31,786 bases of DNA from Lachnospiraceae bacterium (GCA_009911175.1 QXWX01000080.1:1-31786); one strand, 5' to 3'. Positions 6,316-14,917 are shown, counted from the stretch's first letter. A program made the numbers and translations. The notes: a model not told the origin generated them from the letters alone.

Positions 6316-7476
6316 TCAGCAATAGTTCGGCTCCCGGTTTCCGGGAGGTGTATTTCTGCTCTTTTGCACCACGATCTTCCCGTCTATGACAATGCAGGTG
6401 ATCCCCGGGATATCTCCCGCCTCAATCGCCTCCAGGGCTGTCCTGCCCACAGAACCGATGGGGGCGTCCAGGCAGATCAGGTCTGCCGGGCGGCCCGGCT
6501 CGATCACCCCCGTTCTCAGGCCGAATACCGAGGCCGTGTTTCCGGTTGCCATGGCAATCGCTTTATGGGGCGCAATCCCGCATACACTGGACACATAGCA
6601 GATATTCCGGATGATCCCAAGGGGAATCACACCGGTTCCGGACGGCGCGTCATTTCCGAAGATCACCCTGTGCTCCATTCCCAGCTCCGAGATCAGCTTC
6701 ATAATGCCATTGGTCATGCGGTAATTGCCGCACTGGACGATCTCCACCGCCACCTCGCTCTCCCGGATAATGCGCTCCACCTCCGCCATGGAAACCGCAG
6801 TCGGCCCTCCGTTGCAATGGGACGCGATATCCGGATCCGTTCGGATGACATCCTCCGCAGTGACCGAAGAACTGCCGGGAATCGATGTACCTCCGGTGTG
6901 CATATGCACCTTAAAGCCATGCCTTTTCGCCATAGCCACAAGCGGAGCGGCATCCTCAGGAGACTTCACCGAACCAAGTCCCACCTCGCCTACCAGCCAG
7001 ACCCCTTCTCTCGCCATTTCCTCAAAATCCGCCTCCGTCAGTCCCTGCTCCAGTATCACGGCGCCTCCGTGTACCTTCGCTCCCAGAGGGGACTGATTCC
7101 GAAAGCATTTTGACAGAAATACCGCCTGCGCCTTGACCCCTGCCGCATCCCTTGGTCTCCCTGGGAAATGAGGCTCTCCCGCGGAAATAATAGTGGTCAC
7201 GCCGCCGTGCACCTCACTTTCGATCAATGCGTCCGTCTTTTGGCGAAATGTATAGTCCCCCGCGCAGGGATGGCAATGGCTGTCGATCAATCCGGGAGCA
7301 ACCGTCACGCCCTTCGCGTCGACTATCCGCGCTGTCTGATCGTTTTTCAGCAGCTCTTCCCCGCCGATTTCGGCGATCATGCCATCCCGAATCGCAATTG
7401 TATTACAGTCCGTAATCGGATCCGTTAATTTTCCGGTCACAATGGTTCCTATATTGGTAATCACAAGCTCCTTCAT
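6316..7476 (-). CDS. ena: Enamidase-like metal-dependent amidohydrolase
   Basis: This 386-residue amidohydrolase closely resembles, from memory, Eubacterium barkeri enamidase along its whole length. Shared stretches include HGGVTTIISAGEPHFPGRP, KVHGGAVILEQGLTE, EVGLGSVKSPEDAAP, HMHTGGTSIPGSS, IVQCGN, IFGNDAPSGTGVIPLGI and KSRNTPP. Metal ligands His67 and His69 lie in DSHCHP. The E. barkeri enzyme opens 6-oxo-1,4,5,6-tetrahydronicotinate to 2-formylglutarate and ammonia. The start is ATG at 7476 behind GGGGTGAT, overlapping the end of the AA_synth gene (spacing 3). The family assignment is strong; the exact substrate is inferred, because other nicotinate-pathway genes are missing here. Confidence 0.85.
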   Translation of the reverse strand: MKELVITNIGTIVTGKLTDPITDCNTIAIRDGMIAEIGGEELLKNDQTARIVDAKGVTVAPGLIDSHCHPCAGDYTFRQKTDALIESEVHGGVTTIISAGEPHFPGRPRDAAGVKAQAVFLSKCFRNQSPLGAKVHGGAVILEQGLTEADFEEMAREGVWLVGEVGLGSVKSPEDAAPLVAMAKRHGFKVHMHTGGTSIPGSSSVTAEDVIRTDPDIASHCNGGPTAVSMAEVERIIRESEVAVEIVQCGNYRMTNGIMKLISELGMEHRVIFGNDAPSGTGVIPLGIIRNICYVSSVCGIAPHKAIAMATGNTASVFGLRTGVIEPGRPADLICLDAPIGSVGRTALEAIEAGDIPGITCIVIDGKIVVQKSRNTPPGNREPNYC

Positions 7477-7479
7477 CGA

Positions 7480-8064
7480 TCAAATCACCCCATTCTCTCC
7501 CTTGACATCCTCCAGGAGCAGGCCGCCCACTCTCGGGAAGGGCCGTCCGCCCGTAGTGACACACAGTACGAGCAAAATCTCGTCGTCTCTGGGGGCATCC
7601 GCCAGACTCACCTCCATGGCGTCAAAATGAGTGCGTACCTTCAGCGCCAGCTTATGATGCAGGGGGACATCCACCGAGCATCCGGCCGGAGCCGATTTTT
7701 CACTGGATGGTATGATGGATTTCGAAGTCGTCAGCACTGAGCGTACTCCTTCGTCAAAGCCGGTATGCAGCAGAGCGGAACCGTGCTCCTGCTCACCGCC
7801 GAATCCTGTTACCGCAGCCTTCCCGTAGCTGTTGACTTCCTCTGCGCCAATCCCAAGTGCCTCCAGCGCATTTTCGATCAGACGTTTTCCAAGTACCTTC
7901 CCATATTCCTGAAATTCCGGCATCTCCGATACTTCTTTTCCGGCATATATATTTTTTACAACTGCCATACTGGCACATTTTTTCAGCGGAATATCCAATT
8001 TTCTGCCGATTTCACTTCTGGTTTCGTCAATGATCACTGCTTCTTTTCTGATCAAATCTCTCAT
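7480..8064 (-). CDS. AA_synth (DUF1185) family protein, paralogue 2
   Basis: This 194-residue protein is a diverged copy of its upstream neighbour. Shared landmarks are KKCA-AVVKN near residue 35, GEQEHGSALLH near 97, IIPSSEK, the SLADAPR-DEIL stretch and the C-terminal GGRPFPRVGGLLLEDVKGENG. Pfam calls this family amino acid synthesis protein, but no reaction is established that I know of. The start at 8064 follows GGAGG by ten bases. It differs from paralogue 1 in several conserved-looking positions (EQEH against EHEH), so the pair may form a heteromer. Confidence 0.75.
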   Translation of the reverse strand: MRDLIRKEAVIIDETRSEIGRKLDIPLKKCASMAVVKNIYAGKEVSEMPEFQEYGKVLGKRLIENALEALGIGAEEVNSYGKAAVTGFGGEQEHGSALLHTGFDEGVRSVLTTSKSIIPSSEKSAPAGCSVDVPLHHKLALKVRTHFDAMEVSLADAPRDDEILLVLCVTTGGRPFPRVGGLLLEDVKGENGVI

Positions 8065-8080
8065 TGTACTGCCACCTCCA

Positions 8081-8671
8081 TCAGTCCAGCCCGTTTTCGC
8101 CTTTACATTCTTCTACACTCAATCCCCCGATCCTTGCCCTGGGGCGTCCTCCGTTGGAAAACGCGACTGCGCAGAGTATCTCATCGGCATGCGGGGCATC
8201 CGATATCCTGACGGTCATGCTGTCATAATGGGAACGTACAAGCATTCCGTCCTTATACAACAGCGGGATATCCAGGGTTGCCCCTGCCGCCGCTATTTTT
8301 TTTGCGGATGGGATCACCGCGGAACCTGATTCCAGACAGGCGCGCATCGGAGCTCCAAGTCTCGGATGCATGATCGCTGCCGCATGCTCATGCTCCCCAT
8401 CCAGCCCCACAATACATGCCTTACCGAAACTGTGCACCTCCGCCACAGGTATCTTCATAGCTTCTACCGCCTTCCGGGTCAGATAATCTCCCAGATATGC
8501 GCCATATTCCATAAGCTCTGTCAGGTCTTCCGTATATACACCCGCAAAAGGATTCTTGATCACAGCAACAGCAGCACACTTTTTCAGCGGTTTTTCCAGC
8601 GCGGCGCCGCCCTCTCTGCAAATCTTTTCAACAAAAATGTCTAGTTTTCTGATATTTGGCTCTTTTTGCAA
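8081..8671 (-). CDS. AA_synth (DUF1185) family protein, paralogue 1
   Basis: This protein of about 196 residues contains GEHEHAAAIMH near residue 95, AVIPSAKK, RISDAPHADEIL and GRPRARIGGLSVEECKGENG, the conserved landmarks of PF06684. A GTG at 8680 directly abuts the AGAAAGG motif and would be too close, so TTG at 8671, six bases after AAAGGGTG, is preferred; this is uncertain. Sixteen bases separate it from paralogue 2. Members of this family are common in catabolic operons of unknown substrate. Its place between an alcohol dehydrogenase and the enamidase suggests action on the ring or its opened product. Confidence 0.75.
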   Translation of the reverse strand: MQKEPNIRKLDIFVEKICREGGAALEKPLKKCAAVAVIKNPFAGVYTEDLTELMEYGAYLGDYLTRKAVEAMKIPVAEVHSFGKACIVGLDGEHEHAAAIMHPRLGAPMRACLESGSAVIPSAKKIAAAGATLDIPLLYKDGMLVRSHYDSMTVRISDAPHADEILCAVAFSNGGRPRARIGGLSVEECKGENGLD

Positions 8672-8710
8672 TCTGCTCACCCTTTCTCTACTTGATTTTA
8701 GTCTTAATCT

Positions 8711-9760
8711 CTACGGCTCCAGCACCACTTTGATCACTCCATCCTTCTGGCTTTCGAAAAGGCGGTACCCTTCTATTGCGTCCGAAAGCGCAAAACGGTG
8801 TGTGATCAGAGGCAATGTGTCAAGCCTTCCCTCCTTGATCAGATCGAGAGTCCGCGCACAGGCATTTGCATGCACTCCTCCGGTCTTAAACACAAGGTTC
8901 TTGCCATACATTCTGCGCAGAGGCAGCTTTTGCGGATCCTCCTCGTAATGTGCCACGAAACATACAATCCCGCTGGGCCGTGTGATCTGCCATGCCATCT
9001 CAAAAGTATTTCGACCTCCCGCGCACTCAAACAGCCTGTCGGCCCCTCTTCCCTCCGTAAGGCTGCGCACGATTTCCAGCGGATCCTCTTTTCCTGCATG
9101 GATCGTAATATCCGCAAGTCCATGCCGCTTCGCAAATGCCAGCCTTTCCTCAGATAGATCGATAGAAATGAGACGGGCCGGGCTGTACAATCTTGCGCAC
9201 ATAGAAGTGCAGAGTCCGGTAGGCCCCGCGCCGATCACGACGGCCGTGTCTCCCGGCCTGATCTCCCCGATCTCGGCTGCCCAGAATCCGGTTGCCAGGA
9301 CATCGCCAACAAGCATTGCCTGCTCATAGGACACTCCCTCCGGGATGATATTACAGCAGTTATCCGCATAAGGCACACGCACATACTCCGCCTGGCCGCC
9401 GTCCTGGACGCACCCCAGCATCCATCCGCCCTGCTCACAGTTGTTGACATAGCCCCGTCTGCAGAAAAAGCATTCCCCGCAAAATGTCTCATTGTTGACC
9501 GTCACCCGGTCTCCTGCTTTCAGCTTCCGCACGCCTGCTCCGGCTTCCACAATCTCACCCACGATCTCATGGCCCAGGATCACGCCCTCCTTTGCCCGCG
9601 CGATCATGCCATGCTTGATATGGATATCACTGGAGCAGATCGCTGCCAGCGTCACACGCACAATGGCATCCTTCGGGTCTTCGATACACGGAATTGGCCT
9701 CTCCTCCACCGCAGCCTTGCCCAATTCTTGAAACACAACTGCTTTCATTGTTCCGTTCAT
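8711..9760 (-). CDS. Zinc-dependent medium-chain alcohol dehydrogenase
   Basis: This 349-residue MDR-family oxidoreductase has catalytic zinc ligands Cys42 and His64-Glu65 (ICSSDIH, GHEIVGE) and structural zinc cysteines 94, 97, 100 and 108 (FCGECFFCRRGYVNNC). The NAD(P)-binding motif is IGAGPTGL. It resembles sorbitol/threonine-dehydrogenase-like enzymes that oxidise a secondary alcohol. The start at 9760 follows GGAGG by eight bases, directly after the permease gene. The substrate is unknown. Coupling to the importer suggests it acts early, on the imported compound. Confidence 0.88.
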   Translation of the reverse strand: MNGTMKAVVFQELGKAAVEERPIPCIEDPKDAIVRVTLAAICSSDIHIKHGMIARAKEGVILGHEIVGEIVEAGAGVRKLKAGDRVTVNNETFCGECFFCRRGYVNNCEQGGWMLGCVQDGGQAEYVRVPYADNCCNIIPEGVSYEQAMLVGDVLATGFWAAEIGEIRPGDTAVVIGAGPTGLCTSMCARLYSPARLISIDLSEERLAFAKRHGLADITIHAGKEDPLEIVRSLTEGRGADRLFECAGGRNTFEMAWQITRPSGIVCFVAHYEEDPQKLPLRRMYGKNLVFKTGGVHANACARTLDLIKEGRLDTLPLITHRFALSDAIEGYRLFESQKDGVIKVVLEP

Positions 9761-9772
9761 TACAGCTTCCTC

Positions 9773-10774
9773 CTATTTCACGATTTCTTTGCTCTTCCAG
9801 TCTTTGGAAGCCGCCACTGCCAGGATCACTACAATTCCCTTTACAAGAACCTGCACATGTGGAGACACTCCCATCAGATTCAGTCCATTGTTCAGCATCA
9901 GGATTACAAATACACCTGTAATGGAGCGCGCAACGCTTCCTCTTCCGCCGGAAAGCGTAGTACCTCCCATCACAACGGCCGCAATAGCATCCAGTGACAT
10001 TCCTTCGCCCTGTGCATGTGTACCGGCACCCAGGCGCGCGCTCATCAATACACCTGCGAGTCCGGTGCAGGCTCCCGCCATCATGAACGCAATCATTTTA
10101 TATTTATTTGTAGGCAGTCCGCACAGTGCCGCTACCCGTTCATTCGCGCCCATTGCGTAGAGAGAACGCCCGTATTTCGTCTTTTTCGTCAGAACATGCA
10201 TCAGAATAAAGATTACGATAGCAAACACCGCCATAGTCGGGAAAAAGCCAAATACGCTGCCGTTTCCCATTTTCTTAAATGCCTGAAACATGGTATTCTG
10301 TGCGACACCACCTGAAATGATCAGAGCAATCCCCCGGCAGATCGTAGACGTGCCGTATGTCACCAGGAATGAAGGCAGCCTTACATAAGCTACCAGATAT
10401 CCGATGAAGGTACCGAACAGCAGCCCGATCGCCACGCCCAGCAGCAGGCTCATCCATCCCCCGCCTCTCGTGATCACATTGGCAAGCATGACAGAGCAGA
10501 TTCCGCACAGGCTCATCATACCGTCCGAGGAAATGTCGATGCTCCCTGTCAGAATGACTGCGCTCAGTCCAAATGAAACAATAAACAGCGGTCCCCCCTG
10601 ACGCAGTATGTTCATAATATTGGCCAGCGAAATAAACCGCGGATTGACGATCGTAAAAAATACGACACAGATGACAAGCAGGATAGGCGCGATAAACAGG
10701 GAATAGTCAATGTCCCTTTTTTTCCTCTTCTCCGCTCCGCCGTCAGGTGATGTGCTGGATGATGTGTTTCTCAT
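9773..10774 (-). CDS. Ribose-type ABC transporter permease (RbsC family)
   Basis: This 333-residue membrane protein has about nine hydrophobic segments and the conserved family stretches LTGSIDISSDGMM and GGRGSVARSITGV, preceded by AVVMGGTTLSGG. The N-terminus is charged and cytosolic. The start at 10774 follows GGAGG, inside the end of the ATPase gene (32-base overlap), showing translational coupling. In this family a single permease forms the homodimeric channel, so lipoprotein, ATPase and permease make a complete CUT2-type importer. Relatives import pentoses, nucleosides and AI-2. Confidence 0.9.
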   Translation of the reverse strand: MRNTSSSTSPDGGAEKRKKRDIDYSLFIAPILLVICVVFFTIVNPRFISLANIMNILRQGGPLFIVSFGLSAVILTGSIDISSDGMMSLCGICSVMLANVITRGGGWMSLLLGVAIGLLFGTFIGYLVAYVRLPSFLVTYGTSTICRGIALIISGGVAQNTMFQAFKKMGNGSVFGFFPTMAVFAIVIFILMHVLTKKTKYGRSLYAMGANERVAALCGLPTNKYKMIAFMMAGACTGLAGVLMSARLGAGTHAQGEGMSLDAIAAVVMGGTTLSGGRGSVARSITGVFVILMLNNGLNLMGVSPHVQVLVKGIVVILAVAASKDWKSKEIVK

Positions 10775-12269
10775 TAAGTCTTACCTCCTTCTTACAATCG
10801 ATTTCTCCTGTGATCATGCCTCTGCGCATCATTAATATCCGGTTGGACAGGCCGATCAATTCGGGCATCTCATCGGAAATGACTAGGATCGATACCCCCT
10901 CATTTGCAAGGTCGCGCATGATCCTGTATATCTCCTGCTTCGCTCCGACGTCAATCCCTCTCGTCGGCTGCTCCATGATGATAATATCCGGCTTTCTCGA
11001 CAGCCACCTTGCCAGGATCGCTTTCTGCTGGTTGCCTCCTGACAGATTGACGATCAGCGTATTTCCGGAGGGTGTCTTGATCCTGAGCCGTTCGATATAC
11101 TCGCTGACGCATTGGTTCTCCTTGGCCCGATCCAGAAATCCTCCTGTTACGAAATGATCCATATTTGCCACAGTGATATTCTGTCCTACCGTCATCGTGT
11201 CCAGAATCCCTTCGCTCCGCCGGTCACTTGGCATGTATCCGATTCCGGCATCCACCGCTTTTTTAATACTGCTGTGGATCCTTTGTTCACCCACAGTAAT
11301 TGTCCCCTCCGTGATCGGCACATCTCCAAAGATCACTTTGGCCAGATTTTCTTTTCCGCAGCCCATCAGCCCGGCGACTCCCAGGATTTCTCCCTTCCTG
11401 AGCTTTAACGAAACATTGGAGATGGCATCCGAGGAAACACCCTCCAGTTCCAGAACAACGTCTTCTTCGGGATCCCGCATCTCCTCCGCATAGTAAAAGT
11501 CCTTGGAAAATTCACGCCCTACCATCATCTCCTGAAGCAGCTGGATATCGGCATCCTTCGTCATCAGCCCCCCTACGTTCTGCCCATCCTTCATCACCTC
11601 CACCCGGTCCGTATATTGGATCACTTCCTCCAGGTGGTGTGAAATAAATACAAAGGAAGCATGTTCCCTTAAAGAACTGACGACCGTAAAGAGCTGCTCC
11701 ACCTCACTCGGAGATAACACAGCGGTAGGCTCATCAAGGATGATGACCCCCTTTCGTTTATTGCGTACTGCCGGATATAGGACACGCGCCAGTTCTACCA
11801 TCTGTCTTTCGGAAAAGCTCAGCCTCTCCAGCCTTGTCTTTGGATCAATATGGCTGAGATGAACTTCGTTTAATATCATCTCTGATTCCTGATACATTTT
11901 TTTCCAATGGAGAAAATTGCCGGTGACCATGTCTCCTTCCCGGCCCAGGAAGATATTCTCCGCAACGCTTAAATTCGGGAAAAGAGCCTGTTCCTGAAAG
12001 ACCATTCCAATGCCGTACTGCTCCGCTTCCATCGGTGTTGCCGGATGGATCTCCGCGCCGTTCAGTTGGATTGCCCCGGCATCTTTCTTCTCGATTCCCA
12101 TCAAAATCCGCATCAAAGTGCTTTTACCCGCTCCGTTCTCACCGATCAGGGCCAGGATCTCCCCCGGGAAAAGCTCCAGCGAAACATCCTTGAGCGCCTG
12201 CACTCCGGCAAAACGCTTATAAATGCCGCTCATTTTAATATTGCTTTGTTTCTGGACAGTTTCCTGCAT
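10743..12269 (-). CDS. Ribose/galactose-type ABC transporter ATP-binding protein (RbsA/MglA family)
   Basis: This 508-residue tandem ATPase starts at ATG 12269, nine bases after AAGGGAG; an upstream in-frame TTG is less likely. The first nucleotide-binding domain has Walker A GENGAGKST, a degenerate signature LSFSERQ and Walker B VIILDEPTAVLS. The second has an atypical Walker A (GLMGCGKEN), an intact signature LSGGNQQK and IIIMEQPTRG. One degenerate half is normal for this family. It powers import of the substrate bound by the lipoprotein encoded upstream. Confidence 0.92.
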   Translation of the reverse strand: MQETVQKQSNIKMSGIYKRFAGVQALKDVSLELFPGEILALIGENGAGKSTLMRILMGIEKKDAGAIQLNGAEIHPATPMEAEQYGIGMVFQEQALFPNLSVAENIFLGREGDMVTGNFLHWKKMYQESEMILNEVHLSHIDPKTRLERLSFSERQMVELARVLYPAVRNKRKGVIILDEPTAVLSPSEVEQLFTVVSSLREHASFVFISHHLEEVIQYTDRVEVMKDGQNVGGLMTKDADIQLLQEMMVGREFSKDFYYAEEMRDPEEDVVLELEGVSSDAISNVSLKLRKGEILGVAGLMGCGKENLAKVIFGDVPITEGTITVGEQRIHSSIKKAVDAGIGYMPSDRRSEGILDTMTVGQNITVANMDHFVTGGFLDRAKENQCVSEYIERLRIKTPSGNTLIVNLSGGNQQKAILARWLSRKPDIIIMEQPTRGIDVGAKQEIYRIMRDLANEGVSILVISDEMPELIGLSNRILMMRRGMITGEIDCKKEVRLNEKHIIQHIT

Positions 12270-12316
12270 TGTCTCACTCTCCCTTGCTATACACAAATCT
12301 GCATCCTGTTCGTTTC

Positions 12317-12355
12317 AAAGAGCCGCAAAGCCCGCTTTGGTGTCCGCGGCTCTTT
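12317..12355 (-). other. Intercistronic stem-loop between binding protein and ATPase genes
   Basis: AAAGAGCCGC pairs perfectly with GCGGCTCTTT around a 19-base loop. On the minus strand only TTTG follows, so it is at most a weak terminator. A stem here can protect the 3' end of the binding-protein message and lower the ATPase level, as in other importer operons. Confidence 0.6.
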
Positions 12356-12387
12356 TTACAGCCTGTTATCCTGTTCCGAGGGCAATC

Positions 12388-13509
12388 CTACTTACTGAGC
12401 AGTTCACTGTCAACCGTCCAGTCACGTTCCTTTGCCGCTTCTCCATACCAGAGCTCCAGGTACTCTTCCGCATTTTCCTGGGTAATGATCGGAGGTTCAT
12501 ACATAATAAATCTTCTGTCATCTGTCTCAGGCCGGATATCACCTTTTACATAATCATATCCGATACACATTGCCAATGCCTGCATTCCCGGCGCGTCTCC
12601 GGACATCGACATGACATACTCGCCGTCCCGGATCAGCTCCAGCACATTGCTCAGGCAGTCCAGCCCAACCAGCTTCACCTTGCCTCCGGACTTTCCCGCT
12701 CCGTCGAGGATCTCATATACGCCAAGAGCCATATCATCATTTCCGCACCATACACCCTCAATCTCATCCCCATATTTGATGAACATATCTTCAAACACCG
12801 GTGCCGCGTCAAAACGGTTCCAGTTTCCGGGCTGGGATTCCAGCAGCTTGATGTCCGGATACTCCTTCAAAGCATCCTCCAGTCCTTCATGGCGCTGTAC
12901 GGCCGTGGTGCTCCCCAGAAGTCCGTCAATCGCAACGATACTTCCCTTTCCTCCCATGGCCTCAAAGAGGTATTGCGCCATCGTATAGCCTTCCAGGCGC
13001 ATGTCTGTCAGAATATGTGCCAGGTGATACTCATACGGAGTAAAATCAAAGTCTTCCGGATAATCCCAAAGGGTTACGAAGGGAACCTTCGCGTCCTCGC
13101 ACAGATCCGCCAGCGCCGGAACCACGCTGGAGCTGGTCGGCATAATGATTACAAAATCCGGGTCATAAGTAACCAGTCCGGTTTCCAGATCGGCAATCTG
13201 CTTCTGTTCATTGTCCTCTGAGGACAGTGTAATATATTCAAATCCCATCTGATCGGCAAATTCCTTACCGCCTCTGTTCAGCTCGGCATAGTATTCGTTG
13301 TCCATCCCCTTTGTAGAGGAGATGACTGTGAAATCGCCGTCAGCCGCCGGTTCCTCCTCTTTTTCCTCTTCTGCTTCCTCTGATGCAGACCCGCTTTCCT
13401 CTGCCGGCTTGGATTCCGCCGGGGCTTCCGTCTTGCCGGAGCATCCTGCCGTCAATGCAGCTGTCATTGCCACCGCCAGTATTACCGCCAAAAATCTGTT
13501 CTTCTTCAT
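12388..13509 (-). CDS. Sugar-type ABC transporter substrate-binding lipoprotein
   Basis: This 373-residue protein begins with a basic start, a hydrophobic core and the lipobox-like LTAGC (lipidation at Cys23). An acidic, Glu/Ala/Ser-rich linker follows to about residue 55, then a type I periplasmic-binding fold (peripla_BP_4). Segments such as TVISSTKGMDNEYYAELNRGG, IADLETGLVTYDPDFVIIMPTSSS and WCGNDDMALGVYEILD are typical of the ribose/nucleoside-binding family. The start is ATG at 13509 behind GAGGAGG; the longer frame upstream is rejected. It captures the substrate outside the cell. The ligand is unknown; both aromatic and polar ligands occur in the family. Confidence 0.9.
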   Translation of the reverse strand: MKKNRFLAVILAVAMTAALTAGCSGKTEAPAESKPAEESGSASEEAEEEKEEEPAADGDFTVISSTKGMDNEYYAELNRGGKEFADQMGFEYITLSSEDNEQKQIADLETGLVTYDPDFVIIMPTSSSVVPALADLCEDAKVPFVTLWDYPEDFDFTPYEYHLAHILTDMRLEGYTMAQYLFEAMGGKGSIVAIDGLLGSTTAVQRHEGLEDALKEYPDIKLLESQPGNWNRFDAAPVFEDMFIKYGDEIEGVWCGNDDMALGVYEILDGAGKSGGKVKLVGLDCLSNVLELIRDGEYVMSMSGDAPGMQALAMCIGYDYVKGDIRPETDDRRFIMYEPPIITQENAEEYLELWYGEAAKERDWTVDSELLSK

Positions 13510-13576
13510 CGTTGCATCCTCCTCTTTGTTTTTATTTTTGTTTTTTAATATCCCTCCGCGGATATAAAAACCCTTA

Positions 13577-14356
13577 TCAGTCAATCCACTTCATGTGAAA
13601 ACCGCCGTCCACATCAATGGCTGATCCTGTCGTATAGGGCAGATAACCTTTACATATCGCGGAAACCGCCTTTGCCACATCTTCTCCGGTTCCCCAGCGG
13701 CGTAATGGATGTAAGCCATCCGCAATATACCGGTCAAATTTTTCCTTTACCGGCAGCGTCATATCACTCAAGATGTTGCCGGGGCGTATTTCATAAACAT
13801 TAATCTCATAGTCTGCCAGGGCAAATGCCAGCAGCCTGGTCAGCATGGTGATCGCAGCCTTGGACATACAATACTCCCCTCTCATAAGAGAAAGCGTATA
13901 AGCCGAGATAGAAGACATATTGATGATCACAGGCCGGATTCCCTCCGGTTCCTCCTGGCGCTGCCTGATCATCTGCTTTGCGGCAAGCTGTGCGGTGAAC
14001 AGATATCCTTTCAGATTAATGTCCATCACCCGGTCAAGACTCTCTTCGGAAACATCCAGTATGTTCTCCTGCTTTGCGGAACCCACACCTGCGTTATTGA
14101 TCAATGCGTCGATACGTCCAAAATGATCGACCACAGAAGAAATAAGCCTCTCCCGGTCTTCCTGCCTGGACATATCAGCCCTGATATACAGAAGGTCTGT
14201 TTTGTCCTTTACTGTCTTCAGACGTTCAGCAGCACGCTCTTCGGACATTGTTCCGCAAGCCGCAACAGCAAATCCGTCGGCTGCAAGCTGTTGTGCTATG
14301 GCATTACCGATCCCTCTTGTAGCGCCTGTGATCACAGCTACTTTTCTTTTTTCCAA
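13577..14356 (-). CDS. Short-chain dehydrogenase/reductase
   Basis: This 259-residue classical SDR has the cofactor motif TGATRGIG (10-17), NNAG (87-90), the catalytic serine in NMSSISAY (about 148-149), Tyr162 and Lys166 (YCMSK). The C-terminus IDVDGGFHMKWID is typical. The start is TTG at 14356, ten bases after GGAGG; no ATG is better placed. It is the first gene of the main operon, preceded by a leader of about 200 bases. It probably oxidises or reduces a hydroxy/oxo intermediate. The substrate is not known. Confidence 0.9.
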   Translation of the reverse strand: MEKRKVAVITGATRGIGNAIAQQLAADGFAVAACGTMSEERAAERLKTVKDKTDLLYIRADMSRQEDRERLISSVVDHFGRIDALINNAGVGSAKQENILDVSEESLDRVMDINLKGYLFTAQLAAKQMIRQRQEEPEGIRPVIINMSSISAYTLSLMRGEYCMSKAAITMLTRLLAFALADYEINVYEIRPGNILSDMTLPVKEKFDRYIADGLHPLRRWGTGEDVAKAVSAICKGYLPYTTGSAIDVDGGFHMKWID

Positions 14357-14503
14357 AATCGAATATCCTCCTGACTGTGTTTAAATCTTCATCACTGTTT
14401 TCTTAGAAGCTGTGAAAAAATCACTTGTACAGCTGACCTGTCTGATCATCTGTCTGTACCTGTTTTATATTCACAGTTCTTTCATTTCTGCTCCGAGCAT
14501 AAT

Positions 14504-14547
14504 ATTGTATAATCGCAGAACATTTTAAGTATTCTTTGTGTATACAA
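14504..14547. promoter_or_regulatory. Operator-like TTGTATA sites at the main operon promoter
   Basis: TTGTGTATACAA at 14536-14547 is a near-palindrome just downstream of the -10 box. ATTGTATAAT at 14504-14513 recurs exactly at 20443-20452, upstream of the RraA/regulator genes. FCD-type GntR proteins bind T-GTATAC-A-like palindromes, so the regulator encoded at 18800 is the natural candidate. This is inference. Confidence 0.4.
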
Positions 14548-14563
14548 TCTGAATTCTAATATT

Positions 14564-14591
14564 ATTATAGCAGAAAATCAAAGTCTGTCAA
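14564..14591 (-). promoter_or_regulatory. Sigma-A promoter of the main catabolic operon
   Basis: The consensus -35 TTGACA (14586-14591) and consensus -10 TATAAT (14564-14569) are separated by 16 bases on the minus strand. Transcription would start near 14557, about 200 bases before the SDR start. Confidence 0.85.
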
Positions 14592-14726
14592 GAAATTTTA
14601 TGAATTTTTACCTGAAATCTAAAGAATCCGATCATCAAAATGTGAATTCTGCTAAACAAACCAGAACTATTACTGAATTCCTATCCGTACAAGAGTATAA
14701 TTCCCCCAGGTCAGATATTTAAACAT

Positions 14727-14862
14727 AACAAAGAGTTTCGCTTGCGAAACTCGCGCCTGCGGCGGTCGCATCGCGAAATCTACCTTGTACGCCGCAGCGC
14801 GCATCCCCCGGCGTTTTTTTATTCTATGGGAAACTTCTCCGAATTTTCCCATAGAATAAAAA
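14727..14862. repeat. Dispersed palindromic intergenic element, copy A
   Basis: This 136-base element opens with AACAAAGAGTTTCGC, whose GAGTTTCGC pairs with GCGAAACTC. A GC-rich body ends in GCATCCCCCGG, and a terminal hairpin follows (14822-14856, TTCTATGGGAAA with TTTTCCCATAGAA). A second copy lies at 18573-18707. Both sit right after a gene terminator. Translated on the minus strand the body gives AMRPPQARVSQAKLF, a string I remember from spurious Lachnospiraceae proteins, suggesting a widespread element. Confidence 0.8.
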
Positions 14863-14891
14863 ACCGCCGGCCGCTGAATGCGGTCCGACGG
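14857..14891 (-). terminator. Rho-independent terminator after the LarA-like gene
   Basis: On the minus strand, CCGTCGGACCGC pairs with GCGGCCGGCGG (one G-U pair and one bulged A), followed by TTTTTTATT. It abuts the end of repeat copy A. Confidence 0.8.
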
Positions 14892-14917
14892 AAAAATCAC
14901 ACTTTAGTTCCGCGGTA

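Larger units (their letters stand above)
14357..14917 (-). other. Intergenic region with promoter, operator-like sites, repeat element and terminator
   Basis: From right to left this holds the terminator of the LarA-like gene, one copy of a dispersed repeat element (14727-14862), the main operon promoter (14564-14591), two TTGTATA-type sites and an untranslated leader of about 200 bases with no recognised riboswitch. Confidence 0.7.

Noticed and set aside
13510..13584. Upstream extension of the substrate-binding lipoprotein
   Set aside because: It would place a lysine-rich tail before the signal peptide and overlap the SDR stop. GAGGAGG precedes the ATG at 13509.
14357..14556. Possible riboswitch in the 200-base leader of the main operon
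   Set aside because: I found no motif of a known riboswitch class, only operator-like words and a modest hairpin.
14670..14900. Small minus-strand ORF containing MRPPQARVSQAKLF
   Set aside because: It translates through the dispersed repeat element and the LarA terminator; such ORFs are typical artefacts of this repeat.
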